Below are positions 24,088 to 32,780 of a stretch of 64,000 nucleotides of DNA, piece after piece; the stretch's first letter is position 1, and each line of letters opens with the position of its first letter. Below the pieces are notes generated by a model, which had not been told where the DNA came from, did not search any database, and saw only the letters and a list, made by a program, of their open reading frames with translations. Location: positions 1-64,000 of the forward strand of contig CADAIL010000005.1 in the NCBI GenBank assembly GCA_902788035.1, read 5' to 3'. This stretch comes from an uncultured Lachnospiraceae bacterium (GTDB lineage: Bacteria; Bacillota; Clostridia; Lachnospirales; Lachnospiraceae). The translations under genes and the position numbers were made by a program.

Positions 24088-24240
24088 CCTATGTTAACTG
24101 AATACTTCCGGTAAAACTTCCTGAACCGCCATGGAACAGGACGCATAGGAAAATCCCGAGAATCCCTGTTTCGAACAGGGTGCCGAAGGTGCAAGGCCGG
24201 CTCTCTTATGAGCCGCTGAATCTCTCAGGCAAAGTCACAA
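24088..24240 (+). ncRNA. Glycine riboswitch with no downstream gene
   Basis: The core of the glycine aptamer is unmistakable: a CGAGA strand, hairpin CCCTGTTTCGAACAGGG (24164-24180), TGCCGAAGGTGCAA (24181-24194), hairpin CCGGCTC/GAGCCG and the closing CTCTCAGGCAAA (24222-24233). Upstream, CCTATG (24088-24093) can pair with CATAGG (24144-24149), which fits the 5' ghost helix of single-aptamer glycine riboswitches. The next gene on this strand would normally be a glycine cleavage or transporter gene, but only the 3' end of the convergent rhamnosidase gene follows. It is either a remnant or controls an antisense transcript; both are inference. Confidence 0.9.
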
Positions 24241-24272
24241 AAATCCAAAAAGAACTAGAAGAGCTGCAAGTC

Positions 24273-24303
24273 GGTTCAATTGCCCGTTTATGGCAATTGA
24301 ACC
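24273..24303. repeat. Perfect 12-bp inverted repeat over the rhamnosidase stop codon
   Basis: GGTTCAATTGCC (24273-24284) and GGCAATTGAACC (24292-24303) flank a 7-nt loop that includes the last gene's stop codon. Neither side has a U run, so it is not a classical terminator on either strand. It is the first strong structure downstream of the glycine aptamer. Confidence 0.75.
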
Positions 24304-26264
24304 TCGACTGCCGCCGCATTATTCACCGAAATCTCCTGCCCCCATACACGCAGCTTACAAGAAACGGACAAGGCCTTCACACGAAGTGTCCTGCCATCCC
24401 AGGACAGGACGATCTGACCATTCTCTCCCACCGGAAGCGTGCATTCAAGCACTCCAAAGAGCTCAAGGTGCGGTGTGAGCACGAACCGGTCATCCCCATC
24501 TTCACAGATTTCAAGACCGATCAGGTATCTTGAAATGAGGTAAATCGGGCTCGCTGCCCACGCATGGCACAGACTCTTGCCAAAAGGATCGCCGTACATA
24601 CCATACTGGGCATCACCGGTAACTGAAGGATCAAATTCCTCCCAGAACGTCACAGCCCCCAGATCCAGCATGCCTCCCCAGTAGGACCTGACCACATCAA
24701 GTACTGTCTCGATTTCGCCCAGCTGACCCATGACATCAAGCGCGAAAAACTGGAAGTAGGGAGTGCTGATGGGCGGGACTTTATCCGAGTGCAATACATT
24801 TGCGGATACCAGACGCGTCTGCTCCTCATCGGCAATGCCGCACCGGATCGCAAGCAGATTTGTCTGCCGGCTCACATGGCAGCGTCCCGATGTGAAGGAA
24901 TCTATAAAGGCGCCAAGCTCCTGAGACCAGAAATGCTCTCTGATGCATTCGCGGATCCGGTCTGCCTCTGCCCTGTAAAGGTTTTCGAATTCCTGATCAT
25001 CCGCCATGGACGCAAGATCCGCCGCTGCGCTGAGGGCTGCATAGTACAGCATCTCTATAGCTCCGACAGGTCCGTCCTTGTCGATCTCCGCCCAGTCAAT
25101 AAAAGTCCAGTCACGATCCACCCCGATAAGAAAGCCGTGTACATCCGTGCGCTTTTTGCAGAATTCGATGAGGCTCTTCACTTTCGGATAAATGAGCCTG
25201 AGGAATTCCCCGTCGTGGAACGTCTCAATATGCGTCTTGACTCCAAGCACCCAGATAAGTGAGTAGTCAACGATCGTGTTGATATGCCCGGTCATTGGAT
25301 CGTTTCCCCTCAGCCCGACCAGTGTGCGCTGCTCCACACCCGGATCCGCAAGCAGATATCGGCTGATGAGAAGGCTCTGGTAGGCATCTCCGCTCCAGAT
25401 CCATCCGTCACGCTTCACTCCGTCGAGGAAGAAAATTCCGCTGCACAGGCGGAATGTGTGCTCCGCCACATTCCATATCCGATTGAGTTTTGCATCATCG
25501 CACGCAAACGCAGTTCTGACCGGAAAATCCACATACTGATGAACTGCGGTCAGTTCGACCGGTTCGCCCTCAATGAACACATATCTGAGTGCGCACCGCG
25601 GACAGTGTCCTGTGGCTGACTCTCCGAAACCTGTAATCTCCGGCTTCCAGAAGAGATAACACTCCTTACCCGCAAGAGCTTCCGCCCGGGATTCGCCGCA
25701 GTACACTGTCATACCCCGAAGTCTCATCATGGAAGCGCGTATCTCAAGGCGGGCTGTGAGCTCAGTCCCGAACTCATACAGCGTTCCTCCGCATACCGAC
25801 TCAGTCTTCACCGGAAGATACTCTTTTTCAGAATAGTTCCACTCCGCCGGGTCCTGCTCCTCATCTGTATAGAGCGGACTGAAGCCCGCCGGAAGTTTTT
25901 CAGCATAGTCATCGGAGATCCAACCCGGGCCGGATGTGATGACATCTCCGCTGACGAGGGCGCTGGGAAGCGCGTCAAGACGGCCAAGATGCACCGTCAC
26001 CTTGACCCTGCCCGGACCGCATGTAATGGCAGATTCAAACGGATACTTATCCTCATTGACAAGGACGAAGCCAACGCCGTGGGCGTAGACCGTGAAATTC
26101 GTCTCCTCCTCCAGCACATATTCCTTTGAGAGAGCGATCCTGTTACGAATCCCCTCACTCTTCCAGAAGGCCGGCCACGCAAGTCCTCTCTCCACGCGGC
26201 TGAAGTTCTGCTTCATGGCATGCCATCTCTCAAAATCTCCCTGATACCAGATCCAATAACTCAT
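24288..26264 (-). CDS. GH78-like alpha-L-rhamnosidase
   Basis: A 658-residue protein without a signal peptide, so probably cytoplasmic. The central (alpha/alpha)6-barrel region shows the family pattern: DGVKRDGWIWSGDA (catalytic-acid region), then a Trp-rich segment with VDRDWTFIDWAE, and AVTFWEEFDP with the likely base. It is followed by SLCHAWAASPIYLISRYL, typical of bacterial rhamnosidases, and a C-terminal beta-sandwich. The N-terminal 250 residues resemble the beta-domains of GH78 enzymes. It would release alpha-L-rhamnose from plant or bacterial glycans; the substrate is not deducible. No sugar transporter or regulator is adjacent. It is convergent with the orphan glycine riboswitch. 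A 137-bp gap separates it from thiN. Confidence 0.82.
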   Translation of the reverse strand: MSYWIWYQGDFERWHAMKQNFSRVERGLAWPAFWKSEGIRNRIALSKEYVLEEETNFTVYAHGVGFVLVNEDKYPFESAITCGPGRVKVTVHLGRLDALPSALVSGDVITSGPGWISDDYAEKLPAGFSPLYTDEEQDPAEWNYSEKEYLPVKTESVCGGTLYEFGTELTARLEIRASMMRLRGMTVYCGESRAEALAGKECYLFWKPEITGFGESATGHCPRCALRYVFIEGEPVELTAVHQYVDFPVRTAFACDDAKLNRIWNVAEHTFRLCSGIFFLDGVKRDGWIWSGDAYQSLLISRYLLADPGVEQRTLVGLRGNDPMTGHINTIVDYSLIWVLGVKTHIETFHDGEFLRLIYPKVKSLIEFCKKRTDVHGFLIGVDRDWTFIDWAEIDKDGPVGAIEMLYYAALSAAADLASMADDQEFENLYRAEADRIRECIREHFWSQELGAFIDSFTSGRCHVSRQTNLLAIRCGIADEEQTRLVSANVLHSDKVPPISTPYFQFFALDVMGQLGEIETVLDVVRSYWGGMLDLGAVTFWEEFDPSVTGDAQYGMYGDPFGKSLCHAWAASPIYLISRYLIGLEICEDGDDRFVLTPHLELFGVLECTLPVGENGQIVLSWDGRTLRVKALSVSCKLRVWGQEISVNNAAAVEVQLP

Positions 26265-26401
26265 TTTTTCACTTTACCTATTTTTGATTTCTCGGTCGGG
26301 CCAGCAATTCTGATCGTTGCCATCCATGCCCCTTCCATGCTGCCCTGGGCAGCGTTAGTCATAGCGTCAAGTAATATTTCACTTTTCCCGCAGGAAATCT
26401 T

Positions 26402-27055
26402 TCAGTCCCTGGAGAGGACAAGGATCAGTATCCCCTCTGTAAAATCAATACCGGCAGTCTCGCCGGTCACCTCATTGCTGACCCCGAGAGAACTTCCCCT
26501 GACAAGACAAGCGTCCGAAAGCGGATATTTCATTCCGGTCAGGGTAACTCCGCTGACGCGGTCCGTGAACGGCAGCAGCGATACGTATCGTCCTGCCGTA
26601 TCCTCCGCATGGAGAGTAATGCTTGTGTCAAGGAGCCTTATTTCGTTGTACTCATCTGCAAGTGTACATTTTACTCCCCGCCGGAGAGGCACGAGACACA
26701 GATCCAGATTGGCCAGAAAATGATCGAGGCGACCGCCGGTCGCCCCGAGTATCGATATCTCATCCGCTCCCTTAGCAAGCGCGCACATGACCGCAGCCTC
26801 CGTATCCGTAAAGTCTTTCTCCGCGGGATAGACCTCCACATAAACTCCGGCCCTTCTCAGCTCGTCGACCCGCCCTCGCATACCTGTACTGTCATAATCA
26901 CCCAGCACAATATCGGGCACGATCCCCGCGCGCACACAGGTATCGAGCCCTTTATCGGCGGCAATGACAATGTCAGTGCCGAATTTTTCAATATAGCGGG
27001 CAACGAAAGCGGGATTTGCCGGCCCGCCGCTTACAATCGTTATTCTGCCAGACAC
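26402..27055 (-). CDS. thiN: Thiamine pyrophosphokinase
   Basis: A 217-residue cytoplasmic enzyme that transfers pyrophosphate from ATP to thiamine, giving the cofactor used by Dxs and Rpe-linked pathways such as transketolase. Diagnostic motifs are AADKGLDTC, VLGDYDST and KDFTDTEAA, then ILGATGGRLDHFLANL. It overlaps rpe by 16 nt and is last in the priA-to-thiN operon, a position often seen in Clostridia. Confidence 0.94.
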   Translation of the reverse strand: MSGRITIVSGGPANPAFVARYIEKFGTDIVIAADKGLDTCVRAGIVPDIVLGDYDSTGMRGRVDELRRAGVYVEVYPAEKDFTDTEAAVMCALAKGADEISILGATGGRLDHFLANLDLCLVPLRRGVKCTLADEYNEIRLLDTSITLHAEDTAGRYVSLLPFTDRVSGVTLTGMKYPLSDACLVRGSSLGVSNEVTGETAGIDFTEGILILVLSRD

Positions 27056-27708
27056 CCGGGAAATACCTCTTTGAATTTCAGTAAGTTGGCTGCAATGTCA
27101 CCCTTGTATACAGCGCTGCCGGCCACAAGGACATTTGCGCCAGCTCCTGTGATTTCGGGAATATTGGCAAATGTCACACCTCCGTCGACCTCAATTAAGC
27201 ACTCGGGGTTCTTCTCCATTGCCATAGCCTTCACTTCCGCAATTCTCTTCGTGGATCCGGGAATATAGGATTGACCTCCGAATCCAGGTTCTACTGACAT
27301 GATCATGATATCATCGACTTTTTCAACATAAGGAAGGAGAATCTCCGTCGGTGTCTTCGGCTTGATGACAATGCCGACCTTCTTGCCTGTCGCACGGATT
27401 TTATCTATCACAGCATCCGCGTTTTCGGTCGCCTCCAGATGGAATGAGATGAGGTCAGCGCCCGCTTTCGCGAACTCATCGATGTAGCGAATTGGATCCA
27501 CAATCATGAGATGAACATCAAAGAACATATCCGTTGCCTTCCTGATCGAGCTTATGACAGTCAGCCCCAGAGAAATATTCGGAACAAAGAGACCATCCAT
27601 GACATCGACATGCAGCCACTTGACGCCGCCCTTCTCCAGGATCCTGAAATCTGACGCCATGTCCGCGAAATTCGCCGACAGAATTGATGGGGCGAGAATA
27701 TTTTCCAT
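27040..27708 (-). CDS. rpe: Ribulose-phosphate 3-epimerase
   Basis: A 222-residue TIM-barrel enzyme of the pentose phosphate pathway interconverting ribulose 5-phosphate and xylulose 5-phosphate. APSILSANFADM at the N-terminus, HVDVMDGLFVPN (metal His and Asp), VHLMI and MSVEPGFGGQ are conserved, and the phosphate-binding end includes EVDGGV. The start at 27708 follows AAAGGAG. It is 22 bp downstream of rsgA. Confidence 0.96.
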   Translation of the reverse strand: MENILAPSILSANFADMASDFRILEKGGVKWLHVDVMDGLFVPNISLGLTVISSIRKATDMFFDVHLMIVDPIRYIDEFAKAGADLISFHLEATENADAVIDKIRATGKKVGIVIKPKTPTEILLPYVEKVDDIMIMSVEPGFGGQSYIPGSTKRIAEVKAMAMEKNPECLIEVDGGVTFANIPEITGAGANVLVAGSAVYKGDIAANLLKFKEVFPGCLAE

Positions 27709-27730
27709 AATAACTCCTTTATTTAGAACT

Positions 27731-28618
27731 CTAATACCGGTTCTTTTCCTGCTGATACAGATCCTCATAGATCAGACAATAGTTCTCGTACCTTTTACGG
27801 TTAATAAGTCCGGCCTCCAGCGCTTCCTTAACTCTGCAATCCGGTTCATGAATGTGCACGCATCCGTCGAACCGGCACCTGCCCTCATACGGGGCAAACT
27901 CCGCATAATAATGCCTAAGTTCCTCTTTTTCGATACCTTCCAGAAGAAGGCTCGTAAAACCGGGTGTATCCATAATATAAGTAGAATTGCCGCACGGAAT
28001 GAGCTCGGCATGTCTGGTCGTGTTCTTTCCGCGGGCAAGTTTTTTCGATATCTCGCCTGTCTCCATATGAACGTTCGACTGGCACGCATTGGTCAGCGTA
28101 GACTTGCCGACGCCTGACGGACCCGCAAGGAGGGTCGTCTTTCCGGCCATGAATTCTTTAAGTTCCTGAATCCCCTCTCCCTCCTCAAAGCTGGAGAAAA
28201 AGACCCGGTATCCGCATGACGAATATGTATCACGCAGATTCTCCTTCTCATCCTCACGCGCCAGATCCTGTTTATTAAAGCAGATGGCTGAATGAATCCC
28301 CTTCATATCCATGGATATAAGAAATCTGTCGAGAAGGACAAGGTTCGGATCGGGACTCTTCAAGGCAAACAGGATGAGAGCCTGCTCAACATTGGCAGCA
28401 GCCGGGCGGATCAGTTCATTGACACGCGGGGCAATGGCGACGAGACTGCCCTCCCTATCTTTCTCGTGGGTAATCTCGATTTCCACATCATCGCCGACGA
28501 GCGGCTTCTTCCCGAGCTTCCGGAAGATGCCTTTCGCCTTACATGCATAAATGCCGGATTCTACAGTATCGACATAGTAGAATCCGGCAATTCCTTTAAT
28601 AATCTTTCCCTTAAGCAT
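27731..28618 (-). CDS. rsgA: Small ribosomal subunit biogenesis GTPase RsgA
   Basis: A 295-residue circularly permuted GTPase that checks late 30S assembly. It has an N-terminal OB fold, the permuted G motifs CFNKQDL (G4) and then GPSGVGKSTLTN (G1) and DTPGF (G3), and a C-terminal zinc-binding CRFDGCVHIHEPDC (Cys-His-Cys). The ATG at 28618 overlaps the prkC stop (TGATG), so the two are translationally coupled; an earlier in-frame start would lie inside prkC. Confidence 0.96.
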   Translation of the reverse strand: MLKGKIIKGIAGFYYVDTVESGIYACKAKGIFRKLGKKPLVGDDVEIEITHEKDREGSLVAIAPRVNELIRPAAANVEQALILFALKSPDPNLVLLDRFLISMDMKGIHSAICFNKQDLAREDEKENLRDTYSSCGYRVFFSSFEEGEGIQELKEFMAGKTTLLAGPSGVGKSTLTNACQSNVHMETGEISKKLARGKNTTRHAELIPCGNSTYIMDTPGFTSLLLEGIEKEELRHYYAEFAPYEGRCRFDGCVHIHEPDCRVKEALEAGLINRKRYENYCLIYEDLYQQEKNRY

Positions 28619-30765
28619 CAGCCGGCGGATGAGAATGCTACCGGCCATGAGGCGCGGGAGACATAATCGCCGTCATAGAGCTCATACATGACGACTTTTC
28701 CTTCAGATACGCCTGCCGCACCCTTGCAGAGCAGCTGGTATGGGAAGTCAATATAGTCACCTTCATCCACAGTTGTCTCAACAGTCTGTCCGTCCACGGT
28801 CTGCTGAAGGACCAGTCTGAAAGCACCGCCCTGATAATTGGAAGGAGCATCCAGAGTAGAGTTCGTCGTCCAGCTTGCCGTCTGAATGCTCGCGCCGCCT
28901 GCTGCACCGGTCTGACCGTTCATGTCAGGATTATTGACTTTCAGAGTGATCTCTGTACCGACAGAAACTTCAGTTCCGCTTGAAATGCTCTGGCTAATGA
29001 CATCACCGACATTGACACGGTCGGACGAGCCGTACTCGATTCTGACGATCAGGCCCATTCCCTGAAGAGCAGCCACCGCCTGATCCTCCGGTAGTCCGCC
29101 GTAGGAGTTGACAGTTACCTTCGCCGCGTTCTCGGATCCGGTGCTGACGGTCAGAGTGATGAGGTCAGTCGGTCCGACATTCTCCCCGACACCCGGGGAA
29201 ACAGAGATAACATTGCCGATCGGAACTTCCTCGGAGGATGCGTTTGCCACCTGCAGATTGGAGAATCCCGCGGAGGTCAGGGCGTTCTGCGCGTCTGTCA
29301 GCGATGCGCCGATTACATCCGGCATCGTTATCGTAGTACGCCCGCTGCTTCTGTAATAATAAATAGTCGTGTTTTTATCGACCTTGGAGCCGGCTACAGG
29401 ATCCTGTTCCATAATGATGCCGGCTTCGTACTCTTCTGACTCCTTCTCGCCCATATACTTGATACCGAGGTTAGCTTCCTGAGCTTTGGCCGCTGCTTCG
29501 CTCTCAGTCATGCCCGCGATGACCGGAACTTCCACCTGACTCGTGGATTCCGCTGTTCCGTTGTCACTTACTGCCGCCACAGTACTCTCGACTGCGATCT
29601 GATTTTCTCCGTCGGATCCCCTGCCCATACTGAAAAGACCGGCTGCACGCGCAATAAAGTAAATCAGAACGCAGATAATCAGAGCGCCGATCACGAAGAC
29701 ACCGATCGTCATAGCCTTCTCGAGTCTTCCGGAGAGACCGTCATCCGACTCATCGTACGGATCGTCGTAGGGCTCCTCCTCCGGCAGCTCACGGCCTGAC
29801 TTAGCAGCCGCCGTCGATGTATATGTCTTCTGACTGATATCCGGTCGCGTATAGCCATCGCTGCGAATGCGGTCCTGCTCTTCCGGTGTGATCACGACTT
29901 TCCTCGCATGATCTGAAAGCGGAGCCAGCGTCACAAAACGTCCGTCCGGCTCTACCAGCGAATGTTTCAGATCATTGATGACGTCGTTCATAGACTGATA
30001 TCTTCTGTCAACGCTCTTCTGTGTGCACTTGTAAATAATCTGCTCAAGGGAATACGGAAGATCCGGCGCATATTTTGACGGCGGATCCATCTCATCCTGC
30101 AGATGCTTAATCGCTATAGCCACTGTCGTCTCACCGTCGAACGGTACCCGGCCGGTGACCATTTCATACAGTGTGATACCGAGGGAATAAATATCGGCTC
30201 TGGAATCCGAGTAGCCGCCTCTCACCTGCTCCGGCGAGCTGTAATGGACAGAACCCATCGCGTTGGCACTGATGGTATTCGATGAGGCCGCTCTCGCTAT
30301 ACCGAAATCAGTCACCTTGACTTTGCCGTCAGTGGAAATAATAATATTCTGAGGCTTTACATCCCGATGTACAATACCGGCTTGATGCGCTGCCGCAAGG
30401 CCCATACAGACCTGAATGGCTATGCTGGTCGCCTCGCGGACGGAAAGCTTGCCTTTTTTCGAAATATACTCTTTAAGAGTAATACCTTCGACGAGCTCCA
30501 TGACAATATAATAATTGCCCATGTCCTCGCCTACGTCGAATACATTCACGATATTCGGATTGGCAAGACGAGCCGCGGACTGCGCCTCTCTTCTGAACTT
30601 GGAAATAAAAGTGCCGTCCTCACGGAATTCACTCTTCATGACTTTGACAGCCACGAACCTGTTCAACTTATGGTCTTTTGCCTTATAGACATCGGCCATA
30701 CCGCCCGATCCGACACGGCCAACAATTTCGTAACGTTCCCCTAAAACTGTCCCCGCTTTTAACAT
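28618..30765 (-). CDS. prkC: PASTA-domain Ser/Thr protein kinase
   Basis: A 715-residue membrane kinase that senses peptidoglycan fragments or lipid II and phosphorylates cell-wall and translation targets. The cytoplasmic kinase domain has GSGGMADVYKAKD (glycine loop), VAVKVMK (Lys), HRDVKPQNI and DFGIA. One membrane helix (about 355-377, VFVIGALIICVLIYFIA) leads to three extracellular PASTA repeats, beginning near VPVIAGMTESEA, ITMPDVIGASLTD and KVTVNSYGGLPED. About 100 further residues after the last PASTA form a beta-rich domain I cannot name. It is coupled to stp upstream and rsgA downstream. Confidence 0.96.
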   Translation of the reverse strand: MLKAGTVLGERYEIVGRVGSGGMADVYKAKDHKLNRFVAVKVMKSEFREDGTFISKFRREAQSAARLANPNIVNVFDVGEDMGNYYIVMELVEGITLKEYISKKGKLSVREATSIAIQVCMGLAAAHQAGIVHRDVKPQNIIISTDGKVKVTDFGIARAASSNTISANAMGSVHYSSPEQVRGGYSDSRADIYSLGITLYEMVTGRVPFDGETTVAIAIKHLQDEMDPPSKYAPDLPYSLEQIIYKCTQKSVDRRYQSMNDVINDLKHSLVEPDGRFVTLAPLSDHARKVVITPEEQDRIRSDGYTRPDISQKTYTSTAAAKSGRELPEEEPYDDPYDESDDGLSGRLEKAMTIGVFVIGALIICVLIYFIARAAGLFSMGRGSDGENQIAVESTVAAVSDNGTAESTSQVEVPVIAGMTESEAAAKAQEANLGIKYMGEKESEEYEAGIIMEQDPVAGSKVDKNTTIYYYRSSGRTTITMPDVIGASLTDAQNALTSAGFSNLQVANASSEEVPIGNVISVSPGVGENVGPTDLITLTVSTGSENAAKVTVNSYGGLPEDQAVAALQGMGLIVRIEYGSSDRVNVGDVISQSISSGTEVSVGTEITLKVNNPDMNGQTGAAGGASIQTASWTTNSTLDAPSNYQGGAFRLVLQQTVDGQTVETTVDEGDYIDFPYQLLCKGAAGVSEGKVVMYELYDGDYVSRASWPVAFSSAG

Positions 30766-31502
30766 TATGCCTCCTCGTCCGAATCCGGTTCCACCAGAAT
30801 GACTGCAATGTTATCTTTCCCGCCGTTTTCGTTCGCTGTTTCAACCAGTACTCTGGCTTTTTCTTCGATAGAAATTGTTCGTCTGAGAATTCTTCTTATC
30901 TCCTCATCCTCCACCATATTGGAGAGTCCGTCTGAGCACATAAGAATTATCCCTCCGGGTCTGACCTTGTAATCAAAGAAATCAATGTCCACGTTAGAAG
31001 TTGCACCGACAGCCCTCGTGATGATGTTTTTATCGGGGTGATTACGGGCTTCCGCCTCTGTGATTTCACCGAGTCTCACCATTTCCTCAACAAGACTGTG
31101 GTCCTTAGTGATCTGATTCAGTGTATCGCCGAGAAGATACAGGCGGCTGTCTCCGACATTTGCAGTATATGCATAACGGTCAATGATAGTTGTCACGACG
31201 ATTGTCGTACCCATCCCCCGCATTTCTTCATGCTCATCCGACTCCCGGAGTATACCCCTGTTAGCCAGCTCAATCGCGTCACGTATGAGTTTGATCGGAT
31301 TGGTCTCCTGGCTGGCACCGATCGATTCCCTGACAGCGTTGACAGCGAACCGCGACGCGAAGTCACCGGCTTTGTGTCCTCCCATGCCATCTGCCACAAT
31401 GAACAGGTTGGGGAGATTTCCTACCGGTTCGACCGATGCATACACGCAGTCCTGATTAATTTTTCTTCTCTGTCCCACATCAGTGAGTGCGAAAGCTTTC
31501 AT
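30765..31502 (-). CDS. stp: PP2C-type Ser/Thr phosphatase
   Basis: A 245-residue cytoplasmic metal-dependent phosphatase that reverses PrkC phosphorylation. PPM motifs are clear: NQDCV near the N-terminus, VADGMGGHKAGDFAS with the metal Asp, ANVGDSRLYL, and late MCSDGLSNMV and GGKDNIAVI. Its stop overlaps the prkC start, and its start overlaps the rlmN stop by 4 nt. Confidence 0.95.
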   Translation of the reverse strand: MKAFALTDVGQRRKINQDCVYASVEPVGNLPNLFIVADGMGGHKAGDFASRFAVNAVRESIGASQETNPIKLIRDAIELANRGILRESDEHEEMRGMGTTIVVTTIIDRYAYTANVGDSRLYLLGDTLNQITKDHSLVEEMVRLGEITEAEARNHPDKNIITRAVGATSNVDIDFFDYKVRPGGIILMCSDGLSNMVEDEEIRRILRRTISIEEKARVLVETANENGGKDNIAVILVEPDSDEEA

Positions 31503-32566
31503 AGTTTATCCGTTTCCGTGTACTTTTTTCTTAATTGTCCACAGGCCCCGTCAATATCACGGCCCATTTCCCTTCTAATAGTAACATTTATTGCATATTT
31601 TTCAAGTTTTTTCTGAAAGGCCGTCACCGCACGGCGATCCGGAGCTTTCATTCCGGTTTCTCTGACCGGATTGACCGGAATCAGATTGACCAGGCAATTC
31701 ACGCCCGAAAGCAGCTGCGCAAGCTCTCTGACACAGCTATCAGAATCATTGACTCCGGCAATCAGACTGTATTCAAATGTGAGCCGCCTGTGCGTAGCCT
31801 CATAATAGATTTTAAGAGCATCCATGATTTCCCGCAGCGAAAAGCTTTTCGCTACCGGCATGATTTTCCGTCTCATCCCGTCATTCGGAGCGTGAAGAGA
31901 CAAGGCCAGATTGATGCTCAGTTTTTCCTCCGCAAGTTTCAGGATTCCCGGAACTATGCCGCAGGTGGACACCGTGACATTTCTCTCGCTTATATTGTGG
32001 CCGTCTGTATCTGTGAGCATCCGGATGAAGCGCACGACATTTTCGTAGTTGTCGAGCGGCTCCCCTGTACCCATGACAACGACATTGGAAATTCTCTGTC
32101 CGAAGTCTCTCTCGATCGCGTAGATCTGCCCCAGCATCTCCCCCGCGGTCAGATTTCTTGTAAGCCCTCCGATCGTCGACGCACAAAAGGAACATCCCAT
32201 CCGGCAGCCTACCTGGGAGGATATGCAGACCGAGTTTCCATGATGATACATCATAAGAACGCTCTCCACATAGTTTCCGTCGCTCATACGGAACAGATAT
32301 TTTCGGGTCCCGTCCGCTTTGGATATCTGGACCGTCTCTCTGACCGGAAGACGAAGCGGATACTCATTTTCAAGGCGTGCCCGAAGATCTTTTGAGAGAT
32401 TCGTCATCTCATCATAGGACGCCGCGTTCTTTACATGGATCCACTCATAGATCTGGCCTGCCCTGAATTTCTTCTGCCCAAGCCCTTCCATCAAAGCGGC
32501 CATCTCAGGCAGCGTCATATCAATTATACTTACATATCCCTGTGAATGTTCTGTGTTCGGCTGCAT
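31499..32566 (-). CDS. rlmN: Dual-specificity rRNA/tRNA adenine-C2 methyltransferase
   Basis: A 355-residue radical-SAM enzyme that methylates A2503 of 23S rRNA and A37 of some tRNAs. The radical-SAM cluster motif is CRMGCSFC; the usual GTGEPLDNY and SLHAPNDGMRRKIMP follow, with the late Cys region near DIDGACGQL. ATG 32566 is preferred, with GAGGAA upstream; a GTG 24 nt earlier has no site. It overlaps stp by 4 nt. Confidence 0.96.
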   Translation of the reverse strand: MQPNTEHSQGYVSIIDMTLPEMAALMEGLGQKKFRAGQIYEWIHVKNAASYDEMTNLSKDLRARLENEYPLRLPVRETVQISKADGTRKYLFRMSDGNYVESVLMMYHHGNSVCISSQVGCRMGCSFCASTIGGLTRNLTAGEMLGQIYAIERDFGQRISNVVVMGTGEPLDNYENVVRFIRMLTDTDGHNISERNVTVSTCGIVPGILKLAEEKLSINLALSLHAPNDGMRRKIMPVAKSFSLREIMDALKIYYEATHRRLTFEYSLIAGVNDSDSCVRELAQLLSGVNCLVNLIPVNPVRETGMKAPDRRAVTAFQKKLEKYAINVTIRREMGRDIDGACGQLRKKYTETDKL

Positions 32567-32625
32567 ATATTCCTCACTGAAACTTCTCACCTGTAATACT
32601 ATACGGCAAGTCGAAATCGAAAATA

Positions 32626-32740
32626 ATACTTTCGAAGGGCGTCGTCGAGCGGCCGGTACTTTAAGGTTTCGAGCATAGCGAAGAAAGCTTATTAGTACCG
32701 CTGCCAGCGAGACCGAGCGAGAGCGTCCCTAAGAAAGTAT
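32626..32740. repeat. Long imperfect palindrome between rsmB and rlmN
   Basis: ATACTTTC (32626-32633) pairs with GAAAGTAT (32733-32740), GGGCG with CGTCCC, and GGTACT with AGTACC further in. This gives a nested 115-bp stem-loop. It is unlike the MITE-like family in sequence, and I see only one copy. It lies in the operon gap, where it could act as an mRNA stabiliser or attenuator. Confidence 0.65.
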
Positions 32741-32780
32741 ATTTTACGATGAGACTGCTCATTGATTGCGCGTGAGAAGT

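Noticed and set aside
24273-24303. Intrinsic terminator of the glycine riboswitch
   Set aside because: The stem is perfect, but no U run follows on either strand, so I list it as an inverted repeat only.
24180-24533. Plus-strand open frame beginning inside the glycine riboswitch
   Set aside because: The start lies within the aptamer, and the rest is antisense to the end of the rhamnosidase gene, with no ribosome site or family match.
26265-26401. Fifth copy of the MITE-like element
   Set aside because: Only the core GATTTCTCGGTCGG near 26286 resembles the family. There are no paired arms or termini, so a decayed copy cannot be shown.
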